Assembly (NCBI GenBank): GCA_963693365.1
Contig: CAVNZM010000002.1
Span: forward strand, 8,866,001-8,930,000
Origin: Amoebidium appalachense
Taxonomy: Eukaryota > Ichthyosporea
Length of the DNA: 64,000 bases
Direction: 5' to 3'
Shown here: positions 52,732 to 64,000 of the stretch, piece after piece
Numbering within the stretch: position 1 is the stretch's first letter
Layout of the letters: every line of letters starts with the position of its first letter
Notes under the pieces: generated by a model
Databases searched by the model: none
What the model was told of the DNA's origin: nothing
The model's input: only the letters and a program-made list of their open reading frames with translations
Translations under genes and position numbers: made by a program

Positions 52732-53307
52732 CCCTCCGCGGGCCCTTTTTTTTCAAAATCAGGCCTTGGCGTATTATCCATCTGCAAGATTCTGCACACA
52801 CCTTGTCATACACAGCACACACACACACCAAAACAGTGACTACAATACCGGTGGCCTTATCGACATTTGAAGAGCTTAACGAGAACCCACCCACCCCTGC
52901 AGCTATAGCTTGTGGCAATTGCAAAAGGATTGGGGGCACCCGGGAAAGAGGGGGAGAGGGGGGAGGGGGGGGAGGGCGGGGGGGACAGGGGGAACGGGGA
53001 GGGTGGGGGTGGGGGTGTGAAGGGATACCATGAGCACACATACATATGCATCACTATGATCTGCGGCCACTCCTTGCCAGTGATCGGCGACATATGTGTA
53101 TTTTGTTGGAAACTTGCTACTTTTTTCGTTTCCGAACAATTCTTAGTAATATATATGTCACCTGAGTAGAGTTTACACCGTATTGGGGTGGATAGCGGCC
53201 CCTTACAATGTCCCTCTGGGAAAATAATGGAAGGAATTTTTACTAAGAATGAACAAAAAGGGGTAACCCAGGAGGTGGGGGCAGAAGAGGAGGAAGGGAC
53301 GGGACAT

Positions 53308-53341
<34 letters not shown>

Positions 53342-53918
53342 GGGGGGGGGTCCCGGCATGGTGGGTGGCACCTGTGTGTGGTGCGTCTGTGTATGAACGT
53401 GTATGTGTGTGGGTGGGTGTGTGGGTGGGTGGGTGGGGGGGGGGGGGGGGGGGGGGGGAGGAGGGGGGGGGGGGGGGGGGAGGGGGGAGTTGCTATGATT
53501 TTCGGATATTTGTGGGTTTTATAACACTGCGGAGGTTCACTTAGTTGAAATGCATGTTGGGCACGCTTGATTTTCCCACCAACTTTAAATGTTATCACGT
53601 AAGGGGCATTTGCGCATGTCGACTGTATAATCCGTTCAGTTTGTATTTATTGAAGCTTTACTATGATGATGAGGTGAAGTACGTCGAGGCTCGCTTACAT
53701 ACAGACTTGGTTCAATATATTTACATGTGGCTATAAACTGGGTGTTTTCCCCGTTATGTTCTGGTATTATACATCCGGTTGCAAAACAATCATTCATAAA
53801 GAAATTCTTTGACTACCGTAACTGGATTTTTTTTTTTAAAATGCGAGATTAAATTCCAGCCCACTAGCACGACTACAGTAGCATCGTATTACCTTATCCA
53901 TTCTTTTGTCCTGTTTAC
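50287..53918. other. Intergenic between convergent genes; microsatellites, no gene seen
   Basis: 3' regions of the membrane-protein and transporter genes. G run 50419-50480, T run 50842-50874, C-rich 51300-51385, C/T 51651-51677, C then A run 52240-52287, C run 52690-52728, and G runs 53310-53342 and 53437-53490. Repeat R2 copy B lies at 52148-52235. The rest is unique with no convincing ORF. Confidence 0.6.
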
Positions 53919-55629
53919 CTAATTTGTCTCCTCGGTCTTCATCGCACGCTCACTCTTAACCACACTGAAAAGTGGGAAATAAGGTACAAGTCCCACCACC
54001 TGCACAACACCGGTTACGAGCCAAAGGTAACCCCACCCCCATTGGGAAAAAATCACGCCGCCCAAAAGGGCGGACGCGCTACAGACAAGGTTTACGATGC
54101 AATTCACGGACTGCCAGCGGCTCATTTGATTGGGCGGGCTGTAGTCCATCATGACAGACTTGGACACGGGCATGGATGCGTCACGTGCACCGTGTCTCAA
54201 CAAACAAACGAAGCAAAACGCCCGCGGTGCAGAACGCCAAACATGCTGCGGTAGAGCGAAAATGAACATCCCGGCCGCACTTATCACTCGCAGACAGAAA
54301 ATAACCGGAATACGGCATCCCACGCGGCATACAGCGACGTTTGCGAGGTAGACCAACAAGCAGGAAACGAGGGAAGAGAGGAGGCACACGACATCGACGG
54401 AGACGGGGGGAAATGTTCAGTTCGTTTACGAAATACAACATGTAGAAGCGCGCGCCCCGCCATTCCCTGAAAGGATTCGATGATATCCGCCGCGGCGAGA
54501 AAATAGGGTACCCACTCTGGCCGCGGCGCTGTGCTAGAAACCAAAAAAATGTTGTTGTTTCTGTCCGTGGTTGTGTTCAGTTTAACGTCATTTGTCACAA
54601 CGTCTTCAGAATGATTCTTTTTGTTGCCACAAGAAGGAGAGTCAAAAGTGATTTCCGTGGTGACGGCTGGAGGCATATCAGTCGCTAGAGACGATGGGGT
54701 GCACGTTCCTGTTTCACTGTCCGCATTTCTGCTAGAACCCTCGCCATTAGATTCAACCGCATCAGCACCCTTACTTGACGAGCTATTGCGGGGGTCTTTC
54801 AAGGAATAAAAACAAACGCGTCAAGTAATAGAACCAGATAGGCAAAATAAACCAGAGTCATGCGCGGTACCGTCCACACATCCCCAATGGCCGTAAACAT
54901 TGCGATGCTGAAAATCGGGGCGATAGCCGACGCCAACAGGTTGCACACAGTAAGCACAGACTCATACTTGCTGCAGGAACCTTTCGGTACGGCCGCGGCA
55001 TAGAGCGCGCCTATAGAAGGCTGAGAGACACCTTGGTGGAACGCCTCGGAAAAAATCCCCGCTGCAAGAAGCCCGTAGGTTTGGTACCATGTTGAGAAGG
55101 GGCGAAACACGCCGGCGGTCTGTAGAGCAAACGATGCCAACCCAAAAAGACCGCCTATGCGAATAACTGTGTCTTTCCGGTGGCGGTCTGCCAAGTATGC
55201 TGCGGGGATTCCCGCCAAAAACTCGAATATCCCGCGACCTGCAAAAATGTAGCTGTTGTACACGGGGCTACGGGTGGTTTCCTCGGTGTAAGGTGATTGT
55301 ACTGTGAAAAGCATACCGGCGTACGCACCAAACACTACTTGGTAGGCAAGGGTTAATGCTACATTTGAATGAAGCCCGCGAAAGGTCGCCCAGAAACTTT
55401 GTTCGCCTCCTTGGTGTGGGATTTCTGCGGGGTTTTTTAAGTCACTGTGTGTATGCATCAGTTGTGAGTTTTGCAAATCCGGCTCTAAGATTGGTTTTTC
55501 ATCAGCAATACTGCTTGTGTACATGTGCGTGTAGTTTTGGGGGTCTGTGCTGGAAAACGCCGGTGTGGTTTGTGTTGTATGGCAGCAAAACCCTATGGTT
55601 GAATCTATTTCACTATGTGTTTTCGCCAT
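53919..55629 (-). CDS. Major facilitator superfamily transporter, frame broken three times
   Basis: Intronless. Segment 1 (55629-54802) encodes a 70-residue polar N-terminus and membrane helices 1-6, with the MFS motif A variant AAYLADRHRKDTVIRIGG between helices 2 and 3. Segment 2 (to about 54472) is the cytosolic central loop (KDPRNSSSSKG...) and PYFLAAADIIESF. Segment 3 (about 54471-54405) reads REWRGARFYMLYFVNELNISP, the start of helix 7. Segment 4 (about 54405-53919) reads VDVVCLLSSLVSCLLVYLAN, helices 7-12 and a short tail, stop at 53919. The frame changes near 54800, 54471 and 54405, yet conserved sequence continues through all three. It is either a young pseudogene or a gene hit by indel errors. 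Substrate unknown. The family is clear; an intact product is doubtful. Confidence 0.8.
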
Positions 55630-56676
55630 TTTCTAACTTGCCACTGTAAAAGAGTGGAGTTCGTGTGTGTGTGATCAGTTCACTCTAGGGATCAAAGCCA
55701 TACATAGTGCGTAAACCCCCATGTGAGTGTGACAGTGTGCGGGAAATGAGAAATGCGAATGTGCCACGTGTTAATACCCCGTAAGCTATCGTGTTCGTCC
55801 CGTCTGATTGGCTTATCTGTGTAAACAAATAGTCCCTCTAAACCTATGTGGGGTCGTGTGATCGCTTTCAGCAAGATCTAGATTAAATTTCATAACATTA
55901 GTGCCGCACTAAAATTGTATATAATTTTCATTAGTTATACTTACGGCAACGTGTACGTAGTCCTATACATGGAACGGATTTTCTCTTCTTTAGGCTGGAA
56001 GTAGGCCAGTCGCTCTGATTGAGTCACTCGCTCCGAGTTGCACTCGCACGACGCTACGGCTCACAAAAACGATTACCGGAATTTGGAAATTGGAAACGTT
56101 GCGCGGTCTAGGGGAAGGTTTTCAGCAAACCGATTGGTGCATGTTGAACTATTTTCATTGGCGTTCAATATTGATTGGATACAGTGCGGGGATTTGTACG
56201 GCCGCCGGAACTTCGATTCGGAAGTTCGGGGCTAGCAGTAACGTAGCCTATGTAGCCTATTAGTTGGTCACTCTACAGAGGCTACACAGTAGAGTGTTGC
56301 TTTTGCATAATTTTCAGAAACTTATAACACAGTGTGCAACAGTGTACGTCTTAGCATTCTGATTACAGTTAAAAATGCGAAAACACACCACAAAGCTAAG
56401 TAGGCGATACATGTGGACGCTTGAGCATGTAGCATACCCACTTCCCGATCTCACATCTTTCTTTTGGTTGCCTCTCCAAATTACCTCAGCCAATTTACCA
56501 GACGATGGTACGTACCACAAAAAGGGGAAGAGGCTCAAGCTAACGGAGGACCGGAGGGGTGGGTTAGAGTGGGGGGCCCGGGGGATGGGGGGGGGGGGGG
56601 GGGGGGGGGGGAGGGAGGAGGGGAGGGGGGGCAGGGATCGATGGGAATCCGAAGTGGGCGGGCGGAAGGGGGAGGA

Positions 56677-56719
<43 letters not shown>

Positions 56720-56886
56720 AAAGGGGAAGCCTAGGGCCCGGGGAGAGGGTCTCCCTCTCCCTCTCTCTCCCGTTCCTCTCCCTCTCTCCCCTCCCCCCCC
56801 CTCCCCCCCCCCTTCCGGCCCTTTTTTATCTATCTCTCCCTCCCTCCCTCCCGTCCCTCCCTCTCCCCCTCTCCCCCCCCCCCCCC

Positions 56887-56927
<41 letters not shown>

Positions 56928-57210
56928 TCTCCCTCCCTCCCTCCCTCCACAGGCTCTTCTCTCTCTCTCTCTCTCTGAGTCTCTCTCTCAATCCCTCAGC
57001 GCTCTCTTTTTATCTCTCTCTCTCTCTCTCCGGATCCCCTTCCCCCCCCCCCCCTCCCCCCCTCCCCCCCCCTCCCCCCTCCCCCCTCCTCCCTTTTCTA
57101 GTAATCACTAGAGTCTATCTCAGTCCCTTCCTCCCCATTTCTCAGATCTAACCTTTTCTCTCTCGATCTCTATCAGCTATCTATCTATGTATATATCTAT
57201 GTTTTTTTGA

Positions 57211-57247
<37 letters not shown>

Positions 57248-57557
57248 ACAGTGTGTGTGTGTATGTGTGGGTTATATTTTCTTGCATGCTTATCAATTGC
57301 AGATGATGACATATTTGCAAATCCTCTGCGGAGAGAGAGTGATGCAAATGACCGTTAGAATCTTCATTAGGCTGATGAGTTCAAAATACACGACTCTGGT
57401 TTGTCTTTGTGTGATGCTAGTATTGAAATGGGGCATTCATGTAGGCAGGCGAGCAGGTGGTGATGGTCGTGGTGGTGGTGGTGGGGGTGGGGGGAGGGGG
57501 AGGGGGAGAGGGGGAGGGGGCATGTGTCACCGGCACGTGTGTGTGGGGGCAGGGGAC

Positions 57558-57597
<40 letters not shown>

Positions 57598-58502
57598 CTC
57601 TCTCTTGGCACCTAGGAGCGATTGATATTCACTATTTGGGTTCCGTTTGTGTGGGTACGTATACAGGCAATTTTTGAAGGAGTGTGCATGATTGCGTTTA
57701 TATGTGGGCAGAAAGGGACGGGGAATATAAGGAGGAGGATGAGGAAGAGGGAGGGGGGAGGGGGGGGAGGGGGATGTATGTACATATGCATTAGAGGGTT
57801 GGAAATACGGAGGAGCCTCCAGAGGACAAAACACAAAACGTCACCCAAAAAAAAAAAAAAAAAAAAAAAAAACCGGAATTATCGAACGTGCAGACAGCCT
57901 GAGACACTTGAACAGAGCCCACTATCAACGGGCTCCCCATCATACACGATCTCATGTGTTGTTCCCAACCCATCCTTTGTTTCAACGGCAGTGGACCAGC
58001 AATGTAAAAACACGATGCCCATAATACCTGCAAGTAGACAGTAAGTCCATAACCTAGAGAGAAAAAAAAGGGGGAAAAAAAGGGGGGGAGTGGGGGGGGG
58101 TTGAGCTACGGTAAGTCAGTTTTCTATTCAAGGGAACCAGCCCTCGGAAAGCAGGTTTTTGTTCAACCGCTTCTAGTGTAAGAGCAAAAAGTGGAGACAG
58201 GATGGGGAGGAAGAAAATCTCAACTAAACATAACAAATTATCACGGATTTTTTCATTTGGTCGGAAATAGTACATACGGTAGGTACTCAGTAATGAAAGA
58301 ATGAATAGGCCGTGAATATGTACAATAGTTTACACTGGTTACACGATAGAACACCTAGTGCATTAAAACAGGGTTTTCTTGAAAACTTCATAATGGTGGT
58401 GCCTAATCACATTTCCCTACCCTCAATCAAAGTAACACGGGCCAATGAAAACACCTCATAAAACCAAGCATTTCATAGAAAGGCATTAAATCGCTAATTA
58501 AT
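55630..58502. other. Intergenic; CT/G/C tracts and a relative of the tRNA-array repeat
   Basis: No gene is recognised. G runs 56588-56611 and 56680-56717, CT-rich 56748-57010, C-rich 57043-57090, TG 57214-57260, G run 57559-57597, and A run 57844-57871. About 57690-57915 resembles 13290-13465 in the tRNA array. Confidence 0.5.
57690..57915 (+). repeat. Dispersed copy of a tRNA-array spacer (R3)
   Basis: GCATTAGAGGGTTGGAAATA, then CGGAGGAG, ACAAAACACAAAACGTCAC and GTGCAGACAG...GACACTTG. This matches 13376-13465 (GCGTTAGAGGGTTGGAAATA, AAAACCGTCACA, GTGCAGGCAGAAGACACTTG) in the same order. There is no tRNA at this locus. Confidence 0.65.
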
Positions 58503-58868
58503 TTAATTTTCCAGGGCGCCCGTGGAGGTAGAGCCACCGACAAAGTTCCATGTCTTTCCGCTCTGCTTCCACTGAGGCTCGTAGCGAATGATATTGCGCC
58601 CATTCGAGAGCGTGTCGTTCTTGTCCGAAAGAAGGCGGATAATCATGTTCTTGTTTTCACCCTCGTTCCCTTCGATTACGGACGAGCTCTTGATCGTAAT
58701 TTGGCCTCCGGTGTGGAGGGCGTACATGGTGTCCCAAACGGCGCCTCCCTTTGTGCATTTGTTGTTGCGGAAAACGGCATCGAGCGTCACACGGCCCTCC
58801 TTGTAGATCCGATTGTTGGCGATCACGGCAGCACGATCGCCGATCGCGGTGTTGTTCTCAAAAACACC
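58503..58868 (-). CDS. Beta-helix gene exon 3 (end)
   Basis: Acceptor CACACAG; 121 codons GVFENNTAIGDRAAVIANNR...STSTGALEN and stop TAA at 58503-58505. Confidence 0.87.
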   Translation of the reverse strand, partial: GVFENNTAIGDRAAVIANNRIYKEGRVTLDAVFRNNKCTKGGAVWDTMYALHTGGQITIKSSSVIEGNEGENKNMIIRLLSDKNDTLSNGRNIIRYEPQWKQSGKTWNFVGGSTSTGALEN

Positions 58869-61399
58869 CTGTGTGCGGGAAAGTGTTTTGTGTTCACTGT
58901 TAGCTGCAAGTACGCGAAAAAACGTTTCTGGGTGTATAGATAAACGTCAGAGAACCTCATGTGGGCTGGGGGTTTTGTGAGACTCGTATCACATGAAATG
59001 TATCCACCAATCAAATCGTAGCGAATTCCGCACGGTGATTGGATGTCATGCAGTTATTATCTAGACCGATGTTTTAACGCAGAAAGTGAGAAGGGCAGGG
59101 AGCAAGCGGTGGTAGTGGTGATGCGGAGGGCCCGGGGGTGAGGTGGGTGGGGGTCGGGGGTAGGGGGTCCGTTAATAGGTTGTGTTCCGAAGCCATGTAT
59201 ATGTGAATGCATCCTAGCAGGTGCAGAGCGGGGAAGCAGAGAGAGAAAAAATGGAGTTAGACATCGTTGCAGGGGTTATTGTGCAAACTTGAACATAGAT
59301 TCTTTTTGGATGGGTGTTTGGGTGTTTGGGGGGTTAGGGGGGATGAGGGGTTAGGGTTTAAGTATGTGAGTGTTTGTGGCGGAGGGGGAGGGGCGAGGGG
59401 AGGGGGGGGGGGAGAGAGAGAAAGAGAGAGAGAGAGAAAAAGAGAGAAAGAAAAAGAGAGAGCTTTTTTTTGGGGGGAGGGGGGGAGGGGGGAGGGGGGA
59501 GGGGTTGGGGAAGGGGGGGGCTGTCTTGCAAGATATGTGTTTCCTCCCCCCCCCTTCCCCCCTCCTCCCCCCCCCCCCAAAAAAAAACACAACATTACTA
59601 AGTCATACACATGGAAAACACAGAATCACAACAGGCACCAACCTTGATTGTGACGTCGCCACCAACGTTTTGAATCCACGCAGCGCCACCCCTGCACCCG
59701 TACTTCTTGCTCCACACACACTGGTTGTTAATGAACTTGGAATCAATGACGATCGTGGCAGTGGTGTTAATGTCCTTAACGTAAAGCGCGGCGCCGGAAT
59801 CGGCCTTGTTCGACTCGAAAACGTTGTTCTCCAAAACGAGAGAAGCGTTGGAATGCATTTCAAGAATCATGAACGCGGCCCCGACACTATGACCGAACTC
59901 GTGAACGTTCTCCTTGAATTCGGAATCGCGGAAAATCGCGGCGCGGTAAAGGTGGTTGAGCCAAATCGCCCCGCCGCCTTCGTACCTCTCGCCCTTTGCA
60001 CCGACGCGGTTTGCAACGAAGCTGCTGTCGGTGATGTTGACTGAACCGGTGCGGCCGATGAAGAAAACGGCACCACCACGCGCCTGCAAGATGAATTTGT
60101 TGGGGGGGGGTTTTTTTGGGGGTGGGGGGGGGGAGGGGAGGGGGTTAGGGGGGAGGGGGGAGGAGTGGATTGAAGGAAGAGGGAGAGTGCGAATTTGAAG
60201 GGGGGCGAAGGGGGGAGGGGGGAGAGGGGGTGGAAAGGGAAGATTGGATGGAGGGAAGGGTGGGGAAGGGTAGGGAGGGGGCAAGGTGAGGAGACGGAAG
60301 AGGTCGTGCTATTCGTAGGCATCGAGTGTCATACCTGGATTGTGAAATAGGCGTGCCAAAAAACGTGAAGTTAACGATGTATGTGTGTGTCTGTGCGTGT
60401 GTGTGTGTATAGGAGGGGGGGAGGGGGGGGGGGGGGGGGGGGGGGGGTATTTCGATAAAGCTGGCTTTGTCTTCAGGTGATGAGGAAGGTAAAGGCGAAT
60501 CAGAAACAATTTCTTTTTTTCTGGGGGGGGGGGGGGGGGGGGGGAGGGGGCGAGGGCGAAGAGGGAAGGATGGAAGGGAGACATTCCGAATCTTTTACGT
60601 ATTAAAGTTGCATACCAGCATCAAATGCCTGTACATTACCACTAGTCAATAGGCAGGAGGGAGTCTCTGTGTGTATGTCGTGTGCATGTATTGCTTGTGC
60701 GGAGAGAGCTGGGAAGGGGGACAGAGATGCACGAATTACCAGCGTCTTGAACTTTGTGAAGGCACAGTTCGAAACACTCAGAGACACGGGGCCGGTGGTC
60801 TCCTTCACAGGAAACTCCCCGTCGCCAAGCTCGGGCGTGCGCAGAACGGACGAATACCTGTCATATCCAGCACCAACAAAAGACAATTTGGAGAAGGAAA
60901 TCTTCTGGTTGTTTCCGACAGCACGGAGAAGGCCACCCTCCGCAATATCCATGTCTACGTTCACGGTGGCGCGACCGGTATCAACACAACCCACGAAGTT
61001 CAAACTCTTGTTGAACTTAGTCTCACCACCAACTGTAATTCCGTCCGCGAGGAAAACAGTCGCTCCGGCCTTCGCGGCATCCACAGCGGCAGTGAGAGAC
61101 TCGTAGCAAGTTCCGTTAACGGAGATTTTGCACCCATCCTTTCCACACTTGGAGTCTGTGGCGGCCGGTGCAGCAGCGGCGGTTTTTCCACCAGCAGGCT
61201 TGGCAGCAGCCGGGGCGGGGGCGGGGGCGGGGGCGGGAGCAGGGGGGGTAGTACCATCAGCAGGGCCGATGATTTTACCGGTGGCTGCGTTCGCAAGCAT
61301 CATTTTGCCTGTGGCGGAGTCGTAAACGGTGACCGTGGTGACGGCACACACGGATGAAAGGGCGGCGCAGAGCACCAAGGCGGCGCTAAGGACTTTCAT
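58503..61399 (-). CDS. Secreted beta-helix-like protein, 3 exons
   Basis: Whole-gene span; exons 60740-61399, 59643-60083 and 58503-58868 give 1,467 bases and 488 aa, all phase 0. A clean signal peptide (MKVLSAALVLCAALSSVCA) is followed by a Thr/Val-rich segment, an Ala-Pro/Lys linker (about 50-80), and a Cys-bearing region (CGKDGCKISVNGTCYESL) that starts a long series of short beta-strand units: LNFVGC, VNVDMDIAEGGLL, ISFSKLSFVGAG, VSLSVSNCAFTKF, RGGAVFFIG, VNITDSSFVANR, GGAIWL, LVLENNVFESN, GAALYV, IVIDSKFINNQ, GGAAWI, KGGAVWD, ITIKSSSVIEGN. The repeated G-G-A-[VI] turns and N-x-F ladder are typical of right-handed parallel beta-helices (pectate-lyase-like or Pmp-like folds). No catalytic residues of a known lyase can be placed, so function is open; an extracellular or cell-surface structural or polysaccharide-binding role is inferred. 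Confidence 0.85.
59643..60083 (-). CDS. Beta-helix gene exon 2
   Basis: Acceptor TTGCAG; 147 codons ARGGAVFFIGRTGSVNITD...GGDVTIK. Donor GTTGGT, phase 0. Confidence 0.87.
60405..60545. repeat. G runs in intron 1 of the beta-helix gene
   Basis: G-rich 60415-60447 and 60521-60549. Other G-rich sequence fills 60105-60290 and (GA)n/G 59385-59520 in intron 2. Confidence 0.85.
60740..61399 (-). CDS. Beta-helix gene exon 1
   Basis: ATG at 61399, chosen because it begins the signal peptide. 220 codons ending CAFTKFKTL before donor GTAATT. The proline/alanine linker is coded by a short GGGGCC-like repeat (61205-61240). Confidence 0.87.
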
Positions 61400-61505
61400 G
61401 GTGAAAATGAAAGGGATTAATATTTGGAAAGGGAAAGGGGGGTTGTTTTGTGGGTGAATTCGAACGAGATGTGACAAAGAAGCGGTGCTTGCGACCGCTT
61501 TAGAT

Positions 61506-61513
61506 GCTATATT
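61506..61513 (-). promoter_or_regulatory. Possible TATA-like element of the beta-helix gene
   Basis: TAATATAG on the minus strand, about 110 bases upstream of the ATG. Weak motif evidence only. Confidence 0.2.
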
Positions 61514-63080
61514 ACTTGCACACCTCGTGTTCGAACTGAAAGGTGTGGATGGAAGTGTTCTGGTTTTTATCCAGAAATGCGGCCGCCAGTACCGCCACTC
61601 AGGTCAGCTCAGGCCAGCACGCCACAGTCACCTGTACGAGTCGTTGAGGTGATTGGCTAAGGGATTTGATTGGTGGCTCAAACTTTCGAAACCAAAACAG
61701 TGTATCCCCACATACTCTAATTTTCATTTGGACCCCCAACAAGATCTGATCTTGATAAGACTAGGGATATATACAGCAGAGCCGTTTATATCAGTAAAAG
61801 CATATTTATGGTGTATAATAAATAATAATGATATTCAATACTACTTATTGCTAGCAACGCACAATAATGGTAGGTTTGGAGCGGTATACGAAGACTAAAA
61901 AGTATTTTGGGACACACAGGAAAGTTTGAGCAACATCTTTGGAGAAACCGTTATGAAATGGGCAAACACTTTTGAGATTACGAAAGAAACGTGGTGTCCG
62001 ATATCACTGGTTAGCTGCCTGCAAAGCCAAGTAAAACCTTATCAGGGTCGTGTTTTTTCACCTGTTAACTTAAAAAGTAGCTTTTTAGATAAAATTTTGT
62101 CTTTTTTACCCCTTTTTCATGCCCCATCCCAACTGCGTTCCCTGTAGAATTCAAGCAACAAAGTTTCGTCTCTGGCTATATGGCGTCCTTTTCGTTCTGC
62201 CCCTCTTCGAATAAGGGAGCCTCCCATTTGACGCTCAAGTTCAAAGATTTCCTCTCACTAATAGCCAAATAAAGCTATTTTACGGCGTGTGATTGGTCGC
62301 TTGCACAAGGCTGCTGCAACGCTTAAAGATGTTGCGATCCCTACCAGTGGCCATTTCACTATTCATATAGGACGTATGTATATACCGTGATATATCTCGT
62401 TTTTTTTTTTTTTTTCGACATATAGAGTTTGTGTAGCATTATTACCCATGTAGGTTTGATGCATAGTGCTGCATAGGCTATCGATTTTTGAAGCGAGTTT
62501 CCCTCAAGTTCTGAAGCTGCCACGTGTCCTGTTATATCCGCGCGGCCACCTACGTAATCGACCTCGAGACACTGCAGCTCAGTGTCAGACAGTCGCCCGG
62601 CATCTTAGCTGTAGCGTGTGCACTCTGTGCAGCCTAGCCAGGCCCGATCATAACGTTTTTACGGTAAAAAATACCCAAAAGTTTCCAAAAATACCATCAA
62701 ATTTTCAGTATGTTGGTAGGCCCCCGCAAGTTTCATGGTAGGTTACCGCAGGACGCCCCCTTCATCCTCCTCTGACTTGGTATGAAAAATACCATATCCC
62801 CCGGGCCAAAATACACCGGGGCTTGAAAAAATACCGAGAACAATGATCTGAATTTTCGGGCCTGCAGCCTACTACAGACGCGTCAGTGGATTGGACGTGA
62901 TGATCATGTTTGACGTCTGTTTGTAGCTGGTATACGTGGAGTTGGTACGTGGGCATGCATGTTCAATTTTGCGGGCCGTTCATGATCAATCGAGGAGAAC
63001 ACGGGATGCCGTTGACAAGCGTGCAGTGCTAGCAGGCTGGCAGTGCTGTCAGTACTAGTGCACGTGACTGAAATTTTTCG
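61514..63080. other. Intergenic, no gene seen
   Basis: Unique sequence upstream of the beta-helix gene. Open frames are short and without motifs. CCAAT-like boxes (GATTGGC, GATTGGT) occur near 61650-61670. Confidence 0.45.
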
Positions 63081-63089
63081 TTTGTGATC

Positions 63090-63675
63090 ATCATGAGTGC
63101 GTGCGTGCGTGCGGCGTGCGTGCGTGCGCACGGGTGCGTGCTTGACAATGTGTGGCCACTGGGCGTGTGCGTGTGTGTATGTGTGCACGAGTGCGTGACA
63201 CTGTGCGCATGTGTGTGCGTGTGACTGTGTGTGTGCGTGTGCACGTGTGTGTGTGTGTGTGTGTATGACACGTGTGTGTATGTGTGTGTGTGTGTGTGTG
63301 CCACGGTGTGTATGTATGTGTGTGCGCGCGCGTTGTACCTGTGTTGTCATGGGACATGTGTCAGGGTGGCTGTATTTTCACGGTGGTGTTCGTACATTGT
63401 GTATACGTAGTGTGTGTTTGGGTGTGTGCATTTGCTACGGCACTGGTGTGCCACGTGTGTGAGCCATGTGAGTGAGTGCATGTGTACGCATGTGTGTGGG
63501 TACGCGTGTGCGTGTGCGTGCGGGTGCATGTGTGACTGTGTGTGCGTGGGTGACTGTGTGTGTGCGTGTTCGAATGTACTTCAGTACATGTGTCATACGG
63601 TGTGTGTGACGCTGCGTGTGTGTGTGACACTGTGTGTGTGGTGTGTGTGCGTGCACGTGTGTTACACGTGTGTGT

Positions 63676-63713
<38 letters not shown>

Positions 63714-63860
63714 ATGTGTGCGTGTGTGACTGTGACACTGTGTGTGTGTGTTTGTGTGACACTATGTACATGTGTACACATCATGGTGTGTGTGTGTGCG
63801 CGCGCGCATGTGTGTGCGTGTGTGTGTTTGTGTTCATGCGTGTGTGAGCTTGGGCGTGTG
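63090..63860. repeat. Degenerate TG-rich minisatellite
   Basis: About 770 bases of (TG)n with regular GTGTGAC, GCGTGC and CATGTG variants, including TGTGTGACACTGTGTG units at about 63595-63640 and 63725-63770. Frames through it encode Cys/Val or His/Thr runs and are not genes. Confidence 0.85.
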
Positions 63861-64000
63861 GCACTGCAGCATACAGATGTGTGACTGCCGCAGTATTAAT
63901 GTGCATATGGCCCGTGTGTGGGTCGAAGCTTCCCCCCCATTATAACCAAAGGTGAAGATGTGTCATTCTAGAAGGCTATTTTTTTCTCTTTCCTCTCCCC

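Noticed and set aside
63090-63884. Several Cys/Val and His/Thr-rich frames at the right edge
   Set aside because: All are translations of a degenerate TG minisatellite.

Overview
The window is nuclear DNA of a eukaryote. It has GT-AG spliceosomal introns (many longer than 1 kb), tRNA genes without an encoded CCA tail, extracellular and transmembrane animal/protist-type protein families, and an extreme load of microsatellites. The microsatellites are (CA/TG)n, (CT/GA)n and uninterrupted C or G runs, often of 30-60 bases. I cannot name the species. The mix (mucin-like type I membrane protein, secreted beta-helix protein, one-repeat-per-exon ankyrin gene, TDP-43-type N-terminal domain) fits a free-living protist or alga with a repeat-rich genome better than a fungus or land plant, but this is inference.

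Layout. (1) 720-1606, minus: an intronless trypsin-like protease with one frame break at the catalytic Asp. (2) 7473-19140, minus: a nine-exon ankyrin-repeat/SAM protein with a hydrophobic C-terminal tail, about 360 aa. Its third intron (12654-17555) holds eight tRNA-Gly genes, all on the same strand, in a decayed tandem array; one has anticodon CCC instead of GCC. A 299-bp TTAA-flanked inverted-repeat element sits just upstream of its last exon. (3) 21645-29622, minus: a nine-exon gene, reconstructed without a frame conflict, for a 280-aa protein. It joins a TDP-43-type N-terminal domain and a bipartite nuclear-localisation-like motif to six CCHC zinc knuckles split by a Gly-rich stretch. (4) 32903-50286, plus: a seventeen-exon type I membrane protein of about 1,500 aa with a signal peptide, Cys-rich segments, a duplicated two-exon 80-residue module, a Thr/Pro/His-rich stalk, one membrane helix and a long acidic Ser-rich tail. 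(5) 53919-55629, minus: an MFS transporter with three frame breaks. (6) 58503-61399, minus: a three-exon secreted beta-helix-like protein of 488 aa.

The genes share no evident pathway. Introns and intergenic DNA carry nearly all the microsatellites, and several splice sites are built directly into (TG)n or (AC)n tracts. Most long open reading frames in this sequence are translations of these tracts (poly-CV, TH, SL, PPP, GGG) and are not genes. Exon models were made by hand from splice motifs, phase and protein continuity; there was no transcript or database support.
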